This document shows positions 51,797 through 61,240 of a DNA stretch of 64,000 nt, piece after piece. The stretch covers positions 310,001 through 374,000 of the forward strand of contig NZ_JBEXMJ010000004.1 in NCBI RefSeq assembly GCF_040610475.1. Reading direction: 5' to 3'. Position 1 is the stretch's first letter. Each line of letters opens with the position of its first letter. The notes beneath the pieces were generated by a model. That model saw nothing but the letters and a program-made list of their open reading frames with translations, did no database searches and was not told the origin of the DNA. The stretch is from Actinopolymorpha sp. NPDC004070. Its GTDB lineage: Bacteria > Actinomycetota > Actinomycetes > Propionibacteriales > Actinopolymorphaceae. The translations under genes and the position numbers were made by a program.

Positions 51797-53571
51797 GCGC
51801 GGGACTGCAGGTCGTACAGCTCGGCGTACAACCCGCCGTGTTCCATCAGCTCGGCGTGGCTGCCCTGCTCCAGGACCCGCCCGCGGGACAGCACGACGAT
51901 CAGGTCGGCCATGCGTACGGTCGAGAACCTGTGCGAGACCAGCAGCGTGACGGTGCCCTGGCGCGCCCCGCTGCGGGCGGCCGCAGCGAAGCGTTCGAAC
52001 ATCGCGTGCTCGGTCTGCGGGTCCAGCGCGGCGGTGGGTTCGTCGAACACCACCAGCAGCGGGTCGGTGCGCATCAGCCCACGCCCGAGCGCCAGCCGCT
52101 GCCACTGCCCGCCGGACAGGTCGACGCCGCCCTCCCAGGACTTGCCGAGCTGGGTGTCCAGGCCGTTCGGCAGCGCCGTCAGCACACCGCTCGCGCCCGC
52201 GCGCTCCAGCCCGGCCAGCACCGCCGCGTCGTCGTCGACCCGGCGCAGGTCCGCCACGCCGACCGCCTCCCGGGCGGCGAACTCGAACGCCACGTGGTCC
52301 TGGAACGCAGCACTCAGCCGGGACCGCCACTCCTCCACCGGGAAGTCGGCCAGCGGCGTGCCGTCCACCAGGATCGCCCCCTGGTCCGGGCGATAGAAGT
52401 CGCAGAGCATCTTCACCAGCGTGGTCTTCCCGGCGCCGTTCTCGCCGACGAGCGCGACGACCTTGCCGGCCGGCAACCGCAGCGACAGCCGGTCGAGCAC
52501 CTTCCCGCCGGTGTCGGGGTAGCCGAACGACACGTCGCGCACCTCGATGCCGTCCCGCAGCCGGTTCGGCACCGTTGCCGGGTGCGCTGGGACGTACGCC
52601 TCGTTCTCCGCGTAGTCCTCCAGCCACAGCAGCCGCCGGCCGACCTTCAGCACCAGCATCAGGCTGGTGCCGTACGCGACGGCCGTGGACACGATCCAGG
52701 TCAGCTGCGCGGCCAGCCCGATGGCCAGCACCACGTCACCTGGGCCGGCCTGTCCCCGCACGGCGAGGAGCAGCACGAAGGCGATCGCGGCGACGTACGC
52801 CGCGGCGACGACCAGCGCGTCCACCGCGCCGAGCACGGCGCCCCTCCAGGTGGCGCGGTTGCGTTCGGCGACCACGCGACCGGCGACCTCGTTGTGGCGG
52901 GTACGCAGCTCACCGGTGAGCCCGAAGACCCGCAGCTCCTTCCCGGCCGAGGCGGACGTGGCGACGTCGAACAGGTGCCGGCGCAGGCGTTCGGGCTCGG
53001 TGGTCACCTCCTGCGCGGCGACGTCGAGGTCACGGGCCCGCCGGCCGATCACGATGGACACCACGGACACCAGCGGCAACGCGAGCAGCGCCGGATGCAC
53101 CCGGCCCAGCAGCACTCCGGTGGCCGCCAGCGACACCAGCGACCGCACCATCCCGGCGGTGGCGTTGACCATCGTCCCGAGGGAACGGCTCTCCTCGCGG
53201 ATGCGCTGCACCTGGTCGAGGTACTCCGGGCGCTCGTGGTGCGCCAGCCCGTCCACCCCGCCGAGCAGCACCATCAGCCGCCGCTCCGCGTAGGCCTGGG
53301 CCCGCTCGATCACGCCGAACACGCAGTCGCAGTAGTAGAAGACGTTGACCAGGCTGACCGCGACGACGCCGGCGAGCAGGCCCGCGGCCCACAGGCCCAG
53401 CCCCAGGTCGCGGCCGAGGGCGGCGTCCACGACGAGTTTCGCGCCGTACGCCAGGACCACCGGCACCAGCGCCATGACCACGCCGGTGACCAGCTGGAAG
53501 GTCGCTCGCCAGGGTGCCGCACGGAACCCGATCGCCATCGTCATCCGGTAGGCGCGCAGTGCCTCACGCAT
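51787..53571 (-). CDS. ABC transporter, fused permease-ATPase half (pair B, second)
   Basis: Half-transporter of 594 aa: six transmembrane helices (about 15-300) and an ATPase (about 340-580) with Walker A GENGAGKTTLVKML, signature LSGGQWQRLALGRGL, Walker B LVVFDEPTAALDP and switch LLVSHR. Paralogue of the 593-aa protein at 20663-22444. Its ATG overlaps the end of its partner by 8 bp. Convergent with the FMN oxidase, whose 3' end it overlaps. Both ATP sites look intact, so the pair should be an active exporter. Confidence 0.92.
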   Translation of the reverse strand: MREALRAYRMTMAIGFRAAPWRATFQLVTGVVMALVPVVLAYGAKLVVDAALGRDLGLGLWAAGLLAGVVAVSLVNVFYYCDCVFGVIERAQAYAERRLMVLLGGVDGLAHHERPEYLDQVQRIREESRSLGTMVNATAGMVRSLVSLAATGVLLGRVHPALLALPLVSVVSIVIGRRARDLDVAAQEVTTEPERLRRHLFDVATSASAGKELRVFGLTGELRTRHNEVAGRVVAERNRATWRGAVLGAVDALVVAAAYVAAIAFVLLLAVRGQAGPGDVVLAIGLAAQLTWIVSTAVAYGTSLMLVLKVGRRLLWLEDYAENEAYVPAHPATVPNRLRDGIEVRDVSFGYPDTGGKVLDRLSLRLPAGKVVALVGENGAGKTTLVKMLCDFYRPDQGAILVDGTPLADFPVEEWRSRLSAAFQDHVAFEFAAREAVGVADLRRVDDDAAVLAGLERAGASGVLTALPNGLDTQLGKSWEGGVDLSGGQWQRLALGRGLMRTDPLLVVFDEPTAALDPQTEHAMFERFAAAARSGARQGTVTLLVSHRFSTVRMADLIVVLSRGRVLEQGSHAELMEHGGLYAELYDLQSRAYR

Positions 53572-55576
53572 GGGTCTCCATCCCTTCTCCTGTGGAGGTG
53601 CCGGCCGCGTGCCCCTGCCCGTCGACCGGCAGCGCCGCCTGTGCAGTCTGCTGGTCGAGGAAGCGCGAGGCCTGCAGGGTGAACATCTCGGCGTACCGGC
53701 CGGACAGGTCCATCAGCTCCTCGTGGCTGCCGTCCTCGACCACGCCGCCGTCGGCGAGGACGACGATCCGGTCGGCCCGGCGCACGGTCGAGAAACGGTG
53801 CGAGATCAGGCAGGTGGTCAGCCCCTCGGTGAGCTCCAGGAACCGCTCGTACAGCTCCGCCTCCGCCCGCACGTCCAGTGCCGCCGTGGGCTCGTCCAGG
53901 ATCAGCAGCCGGGCGCCGGCCTGCACCGCGAACATCGCCCGGGCGAGCGCGATCCGCTGCCACTGGCCGCCGGACAGGTCGACGCCGCCGGTGTACTCCC
54001 GCGACAGCACGGTGTCGAAGCCGTACGGCAGCGACTCGACCAGGTCCAGGACGCCGGCCTTGTGGGCGGCCGACCGCAGCCGGTCCTCGTCGTGGGCGTA
54101 CGCCGGGGCGCCGAGGCCGATGTTGTCGCGGACGGGCAGGTGGTAGCGGGCGAAGTCCTGGAACAGAACGGCCACCTGGTCCCGCCACGCCGCGGGGTCC
54201 AGGCCGGCGAGGTCGTGGCCGTCCACGAGCAGCCGGCCGCGCGTCGGTGCGTACAGCCCGCACAGGAGCTTGACCAGCGAGGTCTTGCCCGCGCCGTTCT
54301 CCCCCACGATGGCCAGCGACCGTCCGGCCGGGATGGCGAGGTCGAGCCCGTGCAGGGCCGTGCGTTCGCTGCGCGGGTACTGGAACGTCACGCCGTCGAA
54401 CCGGATGCCGTGCCGTGGCAGGTCCCGGCCGGCCGCTGGCGCGAGCGGCTCGGGGCGCTCGGGCCGCTCGGGCCGCTCGGGCCGCTCGGTGACGGACACC
54501 GTCGAGGTGCCGGCAGAGTAGTCACCCGTGCCGCCCAGCCGAGCGTCCAGGGCGAGCACCTTCGGCACCGTCACCGCGGCGTAGGACAGGTAGACGTTGC
54601 GGTCGTCGAAGGCGGTGTAGGAGTTCACCCCGGCCAGTGCCTGGGTGTAGATCGCCACCGCCGCCACGGACAGGTCGCCGCGGGTCGCGGCCCAGGCCAG
54701 CAGCCCGTACGACACGGCGTTGACCGCCAGCACCGCACCGCTGGCCCCGAACAGCACGCTCCCCCGCGGGCTGCGCACCTTCCACACCGGCGCCATCGCG
54801 GTGTACCACGCGCGTTCGAACGCGGCGACCAGCCAGCCGAGCATCCCCCACACCCGCACCTCCTTGCCGGCGGCGGGCCCGAGCGCGACGTCACGGAGGT
54901 ACTCCGCGCGGCGCAGTGCGTCGCTGCGGCCGTAGCCGACCTCGCCGACGCGGAGGTACTCCTGCTGCATCGCGAACACCACGACCGGCCAGACGACCAA
55001 CCACAGCAGGCCGATCCACCAGGAGAAGAACAACAGCACCACGGCCGAGCCCAGCGCCTGCAGCCAGGACGGCAGGACGTACCCGAGCCCCTCGACGGCG
55101 AGGCCGGGGCGTTGCGCGTCGGCGCCGAGCCCCTTCACCAGGCGTACGTGCGCGAGGACGTCGGGGTCCTCCAGGTGGGCGATGCCGCCCGGCCGGCCGA
55201 CGGCGGCGAGTACGCGGTCCTGCAGGTAGCGGTCGGTCTCCCGGCCGAGCGTCATCGAGACCGCGCGCAGCATCGGGGCGACGAACCGCTGCGCCACGAC
55301 CACGGCGCCCACGGCGACCAGCAGGTCGAGGGTCCGCTGACCGGCCGGCGAGTCGAGTCCGCCCCGGACGGCCGCCGGGATCGAGCCCACCAGCAGACCG
55401 GTCAGCGCGATCGCCGCGACCGGGAGAGCGGCGGCGAGCAGCACTCCGAGACCGAGCAGGGCGGACTGGCGGCGGCTCACCGAGGGCAACAGGCGCAACA
55501 GGATCGGAATGCCCCGGATCGACTCGAAACCGGGCCAACGGCGCGGAAGCGCGCGAACTCGTTCGACCAACGTCAT
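53564..55576 (-). CDS. ABC transporter, fused permease-ATPase half (pair B, first)
   Basis: Half-transporter of 670 aa, six transmembrane helices (about 30-330), a low-complexity linker (ERPERPERPE at about 360-372), then an ATPase with Walker A GENGAGKTSLVKLL, signature LSGGQWQRIALARAM, Walker B LLILDEPTAALD and switch CLISHR. Paralogue of the 653-aa protein of pair A. ATG at 55576 lies at the end of an 11-bp-phased repeat array that overlaps the promoter (TTGACA, 17 bp, CATCAT, then 6 bp to the ATG), so the mRNA is probably leaderless. Substrate unknown. Confidence 0.92.
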   Translation of the reverse strand: MTLVERVRALPRRWPGFESIRGIPILLRLLPSVSRRQSALLGLGVLLAAALPVAAIALTGLLVGSIPAAVRGGLDSPAGQRTLDLLVAVGAVVVAQRFVAPMLRAVSMTLGRETDRYLQDRVLAAVGRPGGIAHLEDPDVLAHVRLVKGLGADAQRPGLAVEGLGYVLPSWLQALGSAVVLLFFSWWIGLLWLVVWPVVVFAMQQEYLRVGEVGYGRSDALRRAEYLRDVALGPAAGKEVRVWGMLGWLVAAFERAWYTAMAPVWKVRSPRGSVLFGASGAVLAVNAVSYGLLAWAATRGDLSVAAVAIYTQALAGVNSYTAFDDRNVYLSYAAVTVPKVLALDARLGGTGDYSAGTSTVSVTERPERPERPERPEPLAPAAGRDLPRHGIRFDGVTFQYPRSERTALHGLDLAIPAGRSLAIVGENGAGKTSLVKLLCGLYAPTRGRLLVDGHDLAGLDPAAWRDQVAVLFQDFARYHLPVRDNIGLGAPAYAHDEDRLRSAAHKAGVLDLVESLPYGFDTVLSREYTGGVDLSGGQWQRIALARAMFAVQAGARLLILDEPTAALDVRAEAELYERFLELTEGLTTCLISHRFSTVRRADRIVVLADGGVVEDGSHEELMDLSGRYAEMFTLQASRFLDQQTAQAALPVDGQGHAAGTSTGEGMETHA

Positions 55577-55627
55577 GACGGCATGATGGCGTCATAGAGA
55601 CGTCATGTCAACGTCAGTGCGGCGTCA
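55577..55627 (-). promoter_or_regulatory. Five-copy operator with 11-bp pitch over the pair-B promoter
   Basis: TGACGYY heptamers (last copy TGCCGTC) start every 11 bp on the minus strand at 55627, 55616, 55605, 55594 and 55583. A 7-bp unit with a 4-bp spacer is the pattern of OmpR/PhoB-type and SARP regulators. The array covers a TTGACA -35 (55611-55606) and CATCAT -10 (55588-55583) and abuts the start codon. Confidence 0.72.
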
Positions 55628-55757
55628 GTCGGCGCCACGCCGATGTCACGGCGCGCTCCGACCGCCTCGGCGGCGGGTGCGGGGGCGGGTGGGGACCCGG
55701 GCGACCAGGCCCGGACAGCCGGGCCGCCGGGCCCCCTTCCATCCGGCGCCGCGACCG

Positions 55758-55763
55758 TAGGCT
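55758..55763 (+). promoter_or_regulatory. -10 element of leaderless CocE-type gene
   Basis: TAGGCT followed by six bases and the GTG at 55770. Confidence 0.6.
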
Positions 55764-55769
55764 CCCCAC

Positions 55770-57392
55770 GTGATCTCGGCCTCGCGCGTCCTCACCCTCG
55801 ACACCACCGTCACCGCCGCCGACGGGTCCGCGCTGGCGACCGACGTGACGGTCGCCGACGACGGGCAGCGGCACCCGGTCGTCCTGGTCCGCACGCCCTA
55901 CGGCCGGGCGTCGGCCCGGGCTGCCCACGACGCGGTCGGCCTGGCCCGGCTCGGGTTCGCGGTGGTCACCCAGGACGTCCGCGGGCGCTGGGACTCCGCC
56001 GGCCGGTTCACGCCGTTCCGGACCGAACGCGAGGACGGCGCGTGCACCGTCGCCTGGTGCGCCACCCAGCCGTGGTCGGCAGGCGCGGTCGCGATGATCG
56101 GCGCCTCCTACAACGGCTTCACCCAGTGGCTCGCCCTGGCCGACCGGCCCGCCGGCCTGCGGGTGGTCGCGCCGGCTGTGGCCGGGCCGTCGATCCGGTC
56201 GGTCGCCTACGAGGGCGGTGCGCTCCAGCTCGGCGTCTTCTCCTCCTGGACGCTGGGGCTCGGCGCGATCGGCAACAACCTCGGCGACGGCGTACGCCAG
56301 GCGTCGATCGAGGCACTGGACACCTGGCCGGCCTCGATCGCCCAGGCCGAGAAGACGCTGACCGCGATCAGCCCGGAATGGCGACGCTGGCTGGGCTCTG
56401 GCAGTTCGCAGGAGCAGCCGAGCTCAGGTGATGCGGACGGGAACGGCCCGTGGGCCGAGCTCGACGCCTCCCCCGCTCTCGACGGGGCCGGCACCGACGT
56501 CGCGGGCTACCACCTGGCCGGCTGGCACGACCTGTTCTGCGAGAACACCATCGCCGGCTACTCGCTACTGGCCGGGGCCGACGGGCGGGCCGCCCGCCGC
56601 CAGCGGCTGGTCGTCGGGCCGTGGTCGCACATGTCGATGCTGCGGCGGACGACCGGGCAGCTCGACTTCGGCGTGGCCGCCATGGGCGACTTCAACGGGC
56701 TGTACGAGGAGCAGGCCGGCTTCCTGGGCGCGGGCCTGGCCGGTGGGGAGGTGCCGCACGGCGTACGCGTCTACGTCATGGGCGCCAACCGGTGGCTCGA
56801 TCTGCCGACCTGGCCGCCGCCCGCCCACGAGACCGCGTTCTACCTCGCCGCCGGCGGACGGCTGGACCGGCCCGTTCCGCAGGAGTCCGGGGCTGACCGC
56901 TACCGCCACGACCCGGCCGATCCGGTGCCCACCAACGGCGGGCGCACCCTGCATCCGGTCCTGCCCGAGGCCGGTCCCCGCGACCAGCGCGACCTGGAGC
57001 GCCGGCCCGACGTCCTCGTCTACACCGGCGACGTGCTCAGCCAGGACCTGACGGTGCTCGGCACGGTCCGCGCGCACGTGGTGTTCGAGTCGACCGCGCC
57101 GGTCGCCGACGTGACGGTGAAGCTGGTGGACGTGCACCCGGACGGCACCGCGATGTCGGTGGCCGACTCGGTTCGCCGGGTGGAGCTACCGGCGGGCGGG
57201 AGCACCGAGGTGGAGGTGACGGTCGGGTCGACCGCGATGACGTTCCGGGCCGGACACCGGATCCGGGTGGAGATCGCGTCGTCCAACTACCCGAGGTTCG
57301 ACCTCTGCCCGGCCGGTGACCAGACCGTCCACCGCGGCGGCCGGGCGGCGTCGCGGATCGTGCTTCCGGCGTACGCCGGAACGCTTTCCTAG
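55770..57392 (+). CDS. CocE/NonD family hydrolase
   Basis: Serine hydrolase of 540 aa of the cocaine-esterase / X-Pro dipeptidyl-peptidase group. The alpha/beta hydrolase core has the oxyanion RTPYGR region and nucleophile S113 in IGASYNGF; the catalytic His is probably in GPWSHMS. The C-terminal 190 residues form the jelly-roll domain (VRVELPAGGSTEVEV and similar). No signal peptide, so the enzyme is cytosolic. Natural substrate unknown. Divergent from ABC pair B. Confidence 0.9.
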   Translation: MISASRVLTLDTTVTAADGSALATDVTVADDGQRHPVVLVRTPYGRASARAAHDAVGLARLGFAVVTQDVRGRWDSAGRFTPFRTEREDGACTVAWCATQPWSAGAVAMIGASYNGFTQWLALADRPAGLRVVAPAVAGPSIRSVAYEGGALQLGVFSSWTLGLGAIGNNLGDGVRQASIEALDTWPASIAQAEKTLTAISPEWRRWLGSGSSQEQPSSGDADGNGPWAELDASPALDGAGTDVAGYHLAGWHDLFCENTIAGYSLLAGADGRAARRQRLVVGPWSHMSMLRRTTGQLDFGVAAMGDFNGLYEEQAGFLGAGLAGGEVPHGVRVYVMGANRWLDLPTWPPPAHETAFYLAAGGRLDRPVPQESGADRYRHDPADPVPTNGGRTLHPVLPEAGPRDQRDLERRPDVLVYTGDVLSQDLTVLGTVRAHVVFESTAPVADVTVKLVDVHPDGTAMSVADSVRRVELPAGGSTEVEVTVGSTAMTFRAGHRIRVEIASSNYPRFDLCPAGDQTVHRGGRAASRIVLPAYAGTLS

Positions 57393-57404
57393 GGTCTGCA
57401 GCTT

Positions 57405-58019
57405 CTACAGCCAGCCGTTGGCGTCGGCGATCCGGACCGCCTCCGCGCGGGTACGCGCGCCTGTCTTGCCGATGGCGCTGGACAGGTGGTTGCGCACCGT
57501 ACCCTCCGACAACACCAGTGCCCGGGCGATGTCGGCCACCGTCCCGCCGCCGCGGGTCTCCAGCAGCACGTCGCGTTCGCGCGCGGTCAGCGGGCTCTCC
57601 CCCGCGGTGAGCGACTCCACCGCCAGCGTCGGGTCCACCACCCGCAGCCCCTGGTGCACCCGGCGGATGCTGTCGGCGAGCTGGGAGGCGGGAGTGTCCT
57701 TCACCACGAACCCGCTGGCACCCGCGGCGAGCGCCCGGCGAAGGTACCCGGGCCGGCCGAACGTCGTGACCACGAGCACCCGGCAGTCCGGCAGTGCGGT
57801 CCGCAGCTCCCGGGTGGCGGTGATCCCGTCCGCGCCGGGCATCTCCACGTCCAGCAACGCCACGTCGGGCCTGGTCTCCCGTGCCCGGTCCACCACCTCG
57901 TCGCCGCGGCTCACCTCGGCGACCACCTCCAGGTCGGCCTCCAGCGACAGCAGGGCGGCGAGCGCGCCGCGGACCAGGTGCTGGTCGTCGGCGAGCAGGA
58001 TCCGGATCTGCTCGCTCAT
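57405..58019 (-). CDS. LuxR/NarL-family response regulator (DesR-like)
   Basis: Protein of 204 aa: receiver domain with D57 (LLDVEMPG) and ADD at 10-12, LuxR helix-turn-helix about 138-195 (LTARERDVLLETRGGG, then LSEGTVRNHLSSAIGKTG). Start ATG overlaps the stop of the DesK-like kinase gene by 4 bp. It is the last gene of an operon with an ABC-2 transporter and the kinase, a layout usual for sensing of membrane stress or an antibiotic and inducing the transporter. Confidence 0.92.
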   Translation of the reverse strand: MSEQIRILLADDQHLVRGALAALLSLEADLEVVAEVSRGDEVVDRARETRPDVALLDVEMPGADGITATRELRTALPDCRVLVVTTFGRPGYLRRALAAGASGFVVKDTPASQLADSIRRVHQGLRVVDPTLAVESLTAGESPLTARERDVLLETRGGGTVADIARALVLSEGTVRNHLSSAIGKTGARTRAEAVRIADANGWL

Positions 58020-59332
58020 GCGGGCACCTCCGCCCGCAACGCGAACCCGCCGTCGGGCAGCGGGCCCGCGGTGAGGTTGCCACCGGCGGCCCGCACGCGT
58101 TCGGCCAGGCCGACCAGCCCGTGGGAGGAGGCGGGTTCGTCGAAGCCGTCGGACAGGTTGAACGCACGCTCCACCGGTGCGGGGCCGTCCGGTGCATGGC
58201 CGTTCCGGATCCTGCCGTTCCACCCCCTGCCCGCGAGCGACCCGATCCCGTCGTCGACGACCTCCACGCTGGTGGGTGTCAGCCGTACGGTGCAGGTCGC
58301 CGCCCCGCTGTGGCGTACGACATTCGTCACGCCCTCACGCACCACCCATCCGAACACCTCGCGTGGCGGGCCGGTCACCTCGTCGGCGGAGTTCGGCAGC
58401 ACCGCGGTGATGCCGGCGGACTCCAGCGTGTGCCGGGCCTGGCTCAGCTCGGCCGCCAGGCTGGTGGCACGGTATCCCGCGACCGTCGCCCGGACGTCGG
58501 CCAGCGCCTCGCGGGCCAGGCGTTCGACGTCGGCGATCTCACCGGCGGCCCGGTCGGGCGCCTGCTCCACCAGCCGCCCTGCCAACTCCGCCTTGACAGT
58601 GATGACGGTGAGGCTGTGCCCGAGGATGTCGTGCAGGTCGCGGGAGAAACGCAGCCGCTCGTCCGCGACCGCCAGCCGGGCGATCTCGCCCTGGGCCTCG
58701 CGCAACTCCCAGTTGCGCCGCAGCAGGCTGACGAACGCCGTGGAGGCCAGCGCGCCCAGCAGCACCGACATCGTGCCCTCGGGGGTGAGGTTCCATCCCG
58801 GCACGGCCAGCGGCAGCACGATCGTCGCGGCGACGCAGCCCGCCGTCCACCATGCCGACGTGCGCCCACGAAGCGCCGCGGCACCACCCGCGGCGACGTA
58901 GACCAGACAGAACAGGCCGTCCTCACCCGCCAGGAAGCAGAACGCGCCGGCCAGCGCGGCCAGCGTCGCCAGCCAGGCCAGCGCGTGCCGGCGCTCGGCG
59001 TCCCGGCGCACCATCCGGAAGATCGCGACGTAGGTCGCGCAGAACGCCACGGTCACCACGGCGACGAGAAGCTGCCACTCCCACGCGGGATTGCGCTTCA
59101 GTGCCGTCGACACCGGAGAGGCGATGAAGACCAGCCACAGGGCGGCGCCGAAGATGCCACGCCATCGCCCCAGGCGGCTCCGCCGCATCACCGCGGGCTC
59201 CGGGGAGTCGCCCGGCACCGTGACGTCCGCGGAGCCGGCACCGGAGGACGCGGCCACCGGGCGGCCGGTGTCCGGGCGGCCGGTGTCCGGCCGGACAGGT
59301 GCCGCGTCCTCGCCCTTGACGGCTGGGGTCAC
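58016..59332 (-). CDS. DesK-like sensor histidine kinase
   Basis: Membrane kinase of 438 aa: a 50-residue N-terminal tail with RPDTGRPDTGRP repeats, five to six transmembrane helices (about 60-205), a HisKA_3 helix with the phospho-histidine in RFSRDLHDILGHSL, and an HATPase domain. The ATPase has an insertion of about 40 residues between the G1 box (VVDDGIG) and the G2 box (SSHGLVGLAERV) that is not usual in the family. GTG start at 59332 is uncertain. Coupled to the response regulator and the ABC-2 transporter. Confidence 0.9.
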   Translation of the reverse strand: MTPAVKGEDAAPVRPDTGRPDTGRPVAASSGAGSADVTVPGDSPEPAVMRRSRLGRWRGIFGAALWLVFIASPVSTALKRNPAWEWQLLVAVVTVAFCATYVAIFRMVRRDAERRHALAWLATLAALAGAFCFLAGEDGLFCLVYVAAGGAAALRGRTSAWWTAGCVAATIVLPLAVPGWNLTPEGTMSVLLGALASTAFVSLLRRNWELREAQGEIARLAVADERLRFSRDLHDILGHSLTVITVKAELAGRLVEQAPDRAAGEIADVERLAREALADVRATVAGYRATSLAAELSQARHTLESAGITAVLPNSADEVTGPPREVFGWVVREGVTNVVRHSGAATCTVRLTPTSVEVVDDGIGSLAGRGWNGRIRNGHAPDGPAPVERAFNLSDGFDEPASSHGLVGLAERVRAAGGNLTAGPLPDGGFALRAEVPA

Positions 59333-59368
59333 GCTTCTCGACTCCGGTTTCGGTAGGTGTTCGGCAGG

Positions 59369-60100
59369 TCACGCCCTGGCGGTGTCGACCCGGTAGCGCC
59401 GCACCACGATCAGTGTGAGCACCGCGGTCCAGGCCAGCAACACCGGCACGGCCTTCCACTCGAACCCGGCCAGACCGAGCGGGCTGCGCCCGATGATCCC
59501 GAGCCAGTACGACGGGAGCACCTGCGCGATGTTCGCCATCAGCTTCGGCATCGCCTCCACCGGGATGAAGATGCCACCGAACAGCGACAGGGTCATGAAG
59601 GTCGCAGGAAAGATCGCCTGCGCGCTGTCGGGCGAGGCGACGTACCCGATGACGATCCCGATCACCGCGAACGGGATCAGCGCCAGCCACAGCCCGACCG
59701 CCGACACCGCCCACTCCTGCGGGCTGAGCCGGACGTGGGCGGCCAGCGCGCCCGCGGCGTAGACCAGGACGACCGAGGGCACGGCCACCAGCATCGCCAC
59801 CGCCGCCTTGGCCACGAGGTAGGAGACGGGCCTGAGCGGCGTCAGCCGGAGCTGGCGGTTCCAGCCGCTCTGGCGTTCCAGCGCGATCCGCGTACCCGCC
59901 GACATGGCTCCGCTCATCGCGCCGAACGCCGCCATCGAGACCATGAGGTACGCCTTGACGCTGACCCCGTTGATGTCTCCCTTGCCGTACATCTGGACGT
60001 AGATCAGGAACAGCACCACCGGCATCGCCAGGGTGAAGATGAGGAACCGCTTGTTCCGGTAGGCGCGGCGCGCCTCCAGCATGAGGTAGCGCGTGGTCAT
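59369..60100 (-). CDS. ABC-2 type transporter permease
   Basis: Membrane protein of 243 aa with six transmembrane helices of the ABC-2 type. MTTRYLMLEARRAYRNKRFLIFTL is the standard N-terminus (cited here as LEARRAYRNKRFL), and the last loop has PSYWLG. It pairs with the ATPase gene, whose stop overlaps its start by 4 bp. Probable drug or lipid export under control of the adjacent two-component system. Confidence 0.9.
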   Translation of the reverse strand: MTTRYLMLEARRAYRNKRFLIFTLAMPVVLFLIYVQMYGKGDINGVSVKAYLMVSMAAFGAMSGAMSAGTRIALERQSGWNRQLRLTPLRPVSYLVAKAAVAMLVAVPSVVLVYAAGALAAHVRLSPQEWAVSAVGLWLALIPFAVIGIVIGYVASPDSAQAIFPATFMTLSLFGGIFIPVEAMPKLMANIAQVLPSYWLGIIGRSPLGLAGFEWKAVPVLLAWTAVLTLIVVRRYRVDTARA

Positions 60101-61071
60101 GACCGGCTCTCCTGGTCGTCCCGGCTGCGGGCTTCGTCAGTACGGGGTGTGTCGGTGTGGGGTGCGTCGGCGTGGGCGTCGTTGCTCTGGTCGTCCGCGC
60201 CGGAGGTGAGGGCGACCACAGCGTCCTCGAGGTCGACGCTGCGGACCTCGATGTCACCGGCCCGCTCATACGTCGACAGCAGCGCGCGCAGCGCGGCGTC
60301 CGCGTCGGTGCAGTGCAGCGTCACCCGGTCACCGCGCACCGCCACCTCGGAGACTCCGGGCAGACCACCAAGCCTGGCCTCGTCCGCGCCGGGGAGCCGC
60401 GCGCTGATCCGCCGGCCGCTCACCTGGTTCTTGATCTCGGCGGCGGTTCCGTCGGCGATGATCCGGCCGGCCCGCATCAGCACGACCCGGTCCGCGTAGT
60501 CGTCGGCCTCGTCGAGGTAGTGCGTGGCGAACAGCACGGTCCGCCCGGCAGCGGTGAGGTTGCGCATCGAGGCCCAGAAGGCGCGCCGGGACTCCACGTC
60601 CATGCCGACGGTGGGTTCGTCCAGGACGAGCAGGACCGGATCGGGTACGACCGCCAGCGCGAACCGCACCCGCTGGGCCTGGCCGCCGGACAGCTTGCCG
60701 GTGGGCCGGTCCGCGAGGTCGGCGATGCCTGCCCGCTCCAGCGCCTCCTGCACCGGCAGCGGCGCTCGGTGCAGGGCGGCGAACATCCCGACCAGTTCGC
60801 CGACGGTGGCGTCCGGAAGCAGCGTCCCGGCCTGCAGCATCGCCCCCACGTGGCCCTGCGCCACGGCCTGCTGGGGCTCGGCGCCGAACAACGCGACCGA
60901 GCCCTGGTCGGGGCGGGCCAGGCCGAGCAGCATGTCGAGGGTGGTGGACTTGCCGGCGCCGTTGGGGCCGAGCAGCGCCACGACCTCACCGGGTGCGATG
61001 TCGAGGTCCACACCGCGCACGGCGTGGACGTCGCCGTAGCTCTTCACCAGACCGGACAGGTGGACCGCCAT
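60097..61071 (-). CDS. ABC transporter ATP-binding protein (DrrA/ABC-2 type)
   Basis: ATPase of 324 aa: Walker A GPNGAGKSTTLDML, signature KLSGGQAQRVRFALA, Walker B LLVLDEPTVGMD, switch FATHYLDEAD, then the DrrA-like C-terminal domain and an acidic tail of about 30 residues. The ATG at 61071 begins the conserved domain; the frame is open to an ATG at 61239 and GTGs at 61170 and 61179, all without a clear ribosome site, so the start is uncertain. It leads the ABC-2, kinase, regulator operon. Confidence 0.88.
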   Translation of the reverse strand: MAVHLSGLVKSYGDVHAVRGVDLDIAPGEVVALLGPNGAGKSTTLDMLLGLARPDQGSVALFGAEPQQAVAQGHVGAMLQAGTLLPDATVGELVGMFAALHRAPLPVQEALERAGIADLADRPTGKLSGGQAQRVRFALAVVPDPVLLVLDEPTVGMDVESRRAFWASMRNLTAAGRTVLFATHYLDEADDYADRVVLMRAGRIIADGTAAEIKNQVSGRRISARLPGADEARLGGLPGVSEVAVRGDRVTLHCTDADAALRALLSTYERAGDIEVRSVDLEDAVVALTSGADDQSNDAHADAPHTDTPRTDEARSRDDQESRS

Positions 61072-61240
61072 GCCGGTGGTGGCCGGGGCCGCGCCCGGGG
61101 AGGCCGTCCGCCGGCGTGACGTACGGGAGGGATTCGTACGGGACCGTGCCGTACGCGATGGTGTCGTCTGCACGGAGTCCACGGTGCCGGTCGGCCGGCG
61201 TGCCTGCCTGCGCCGGTGATCCTGGTCCCGGCATGACATC

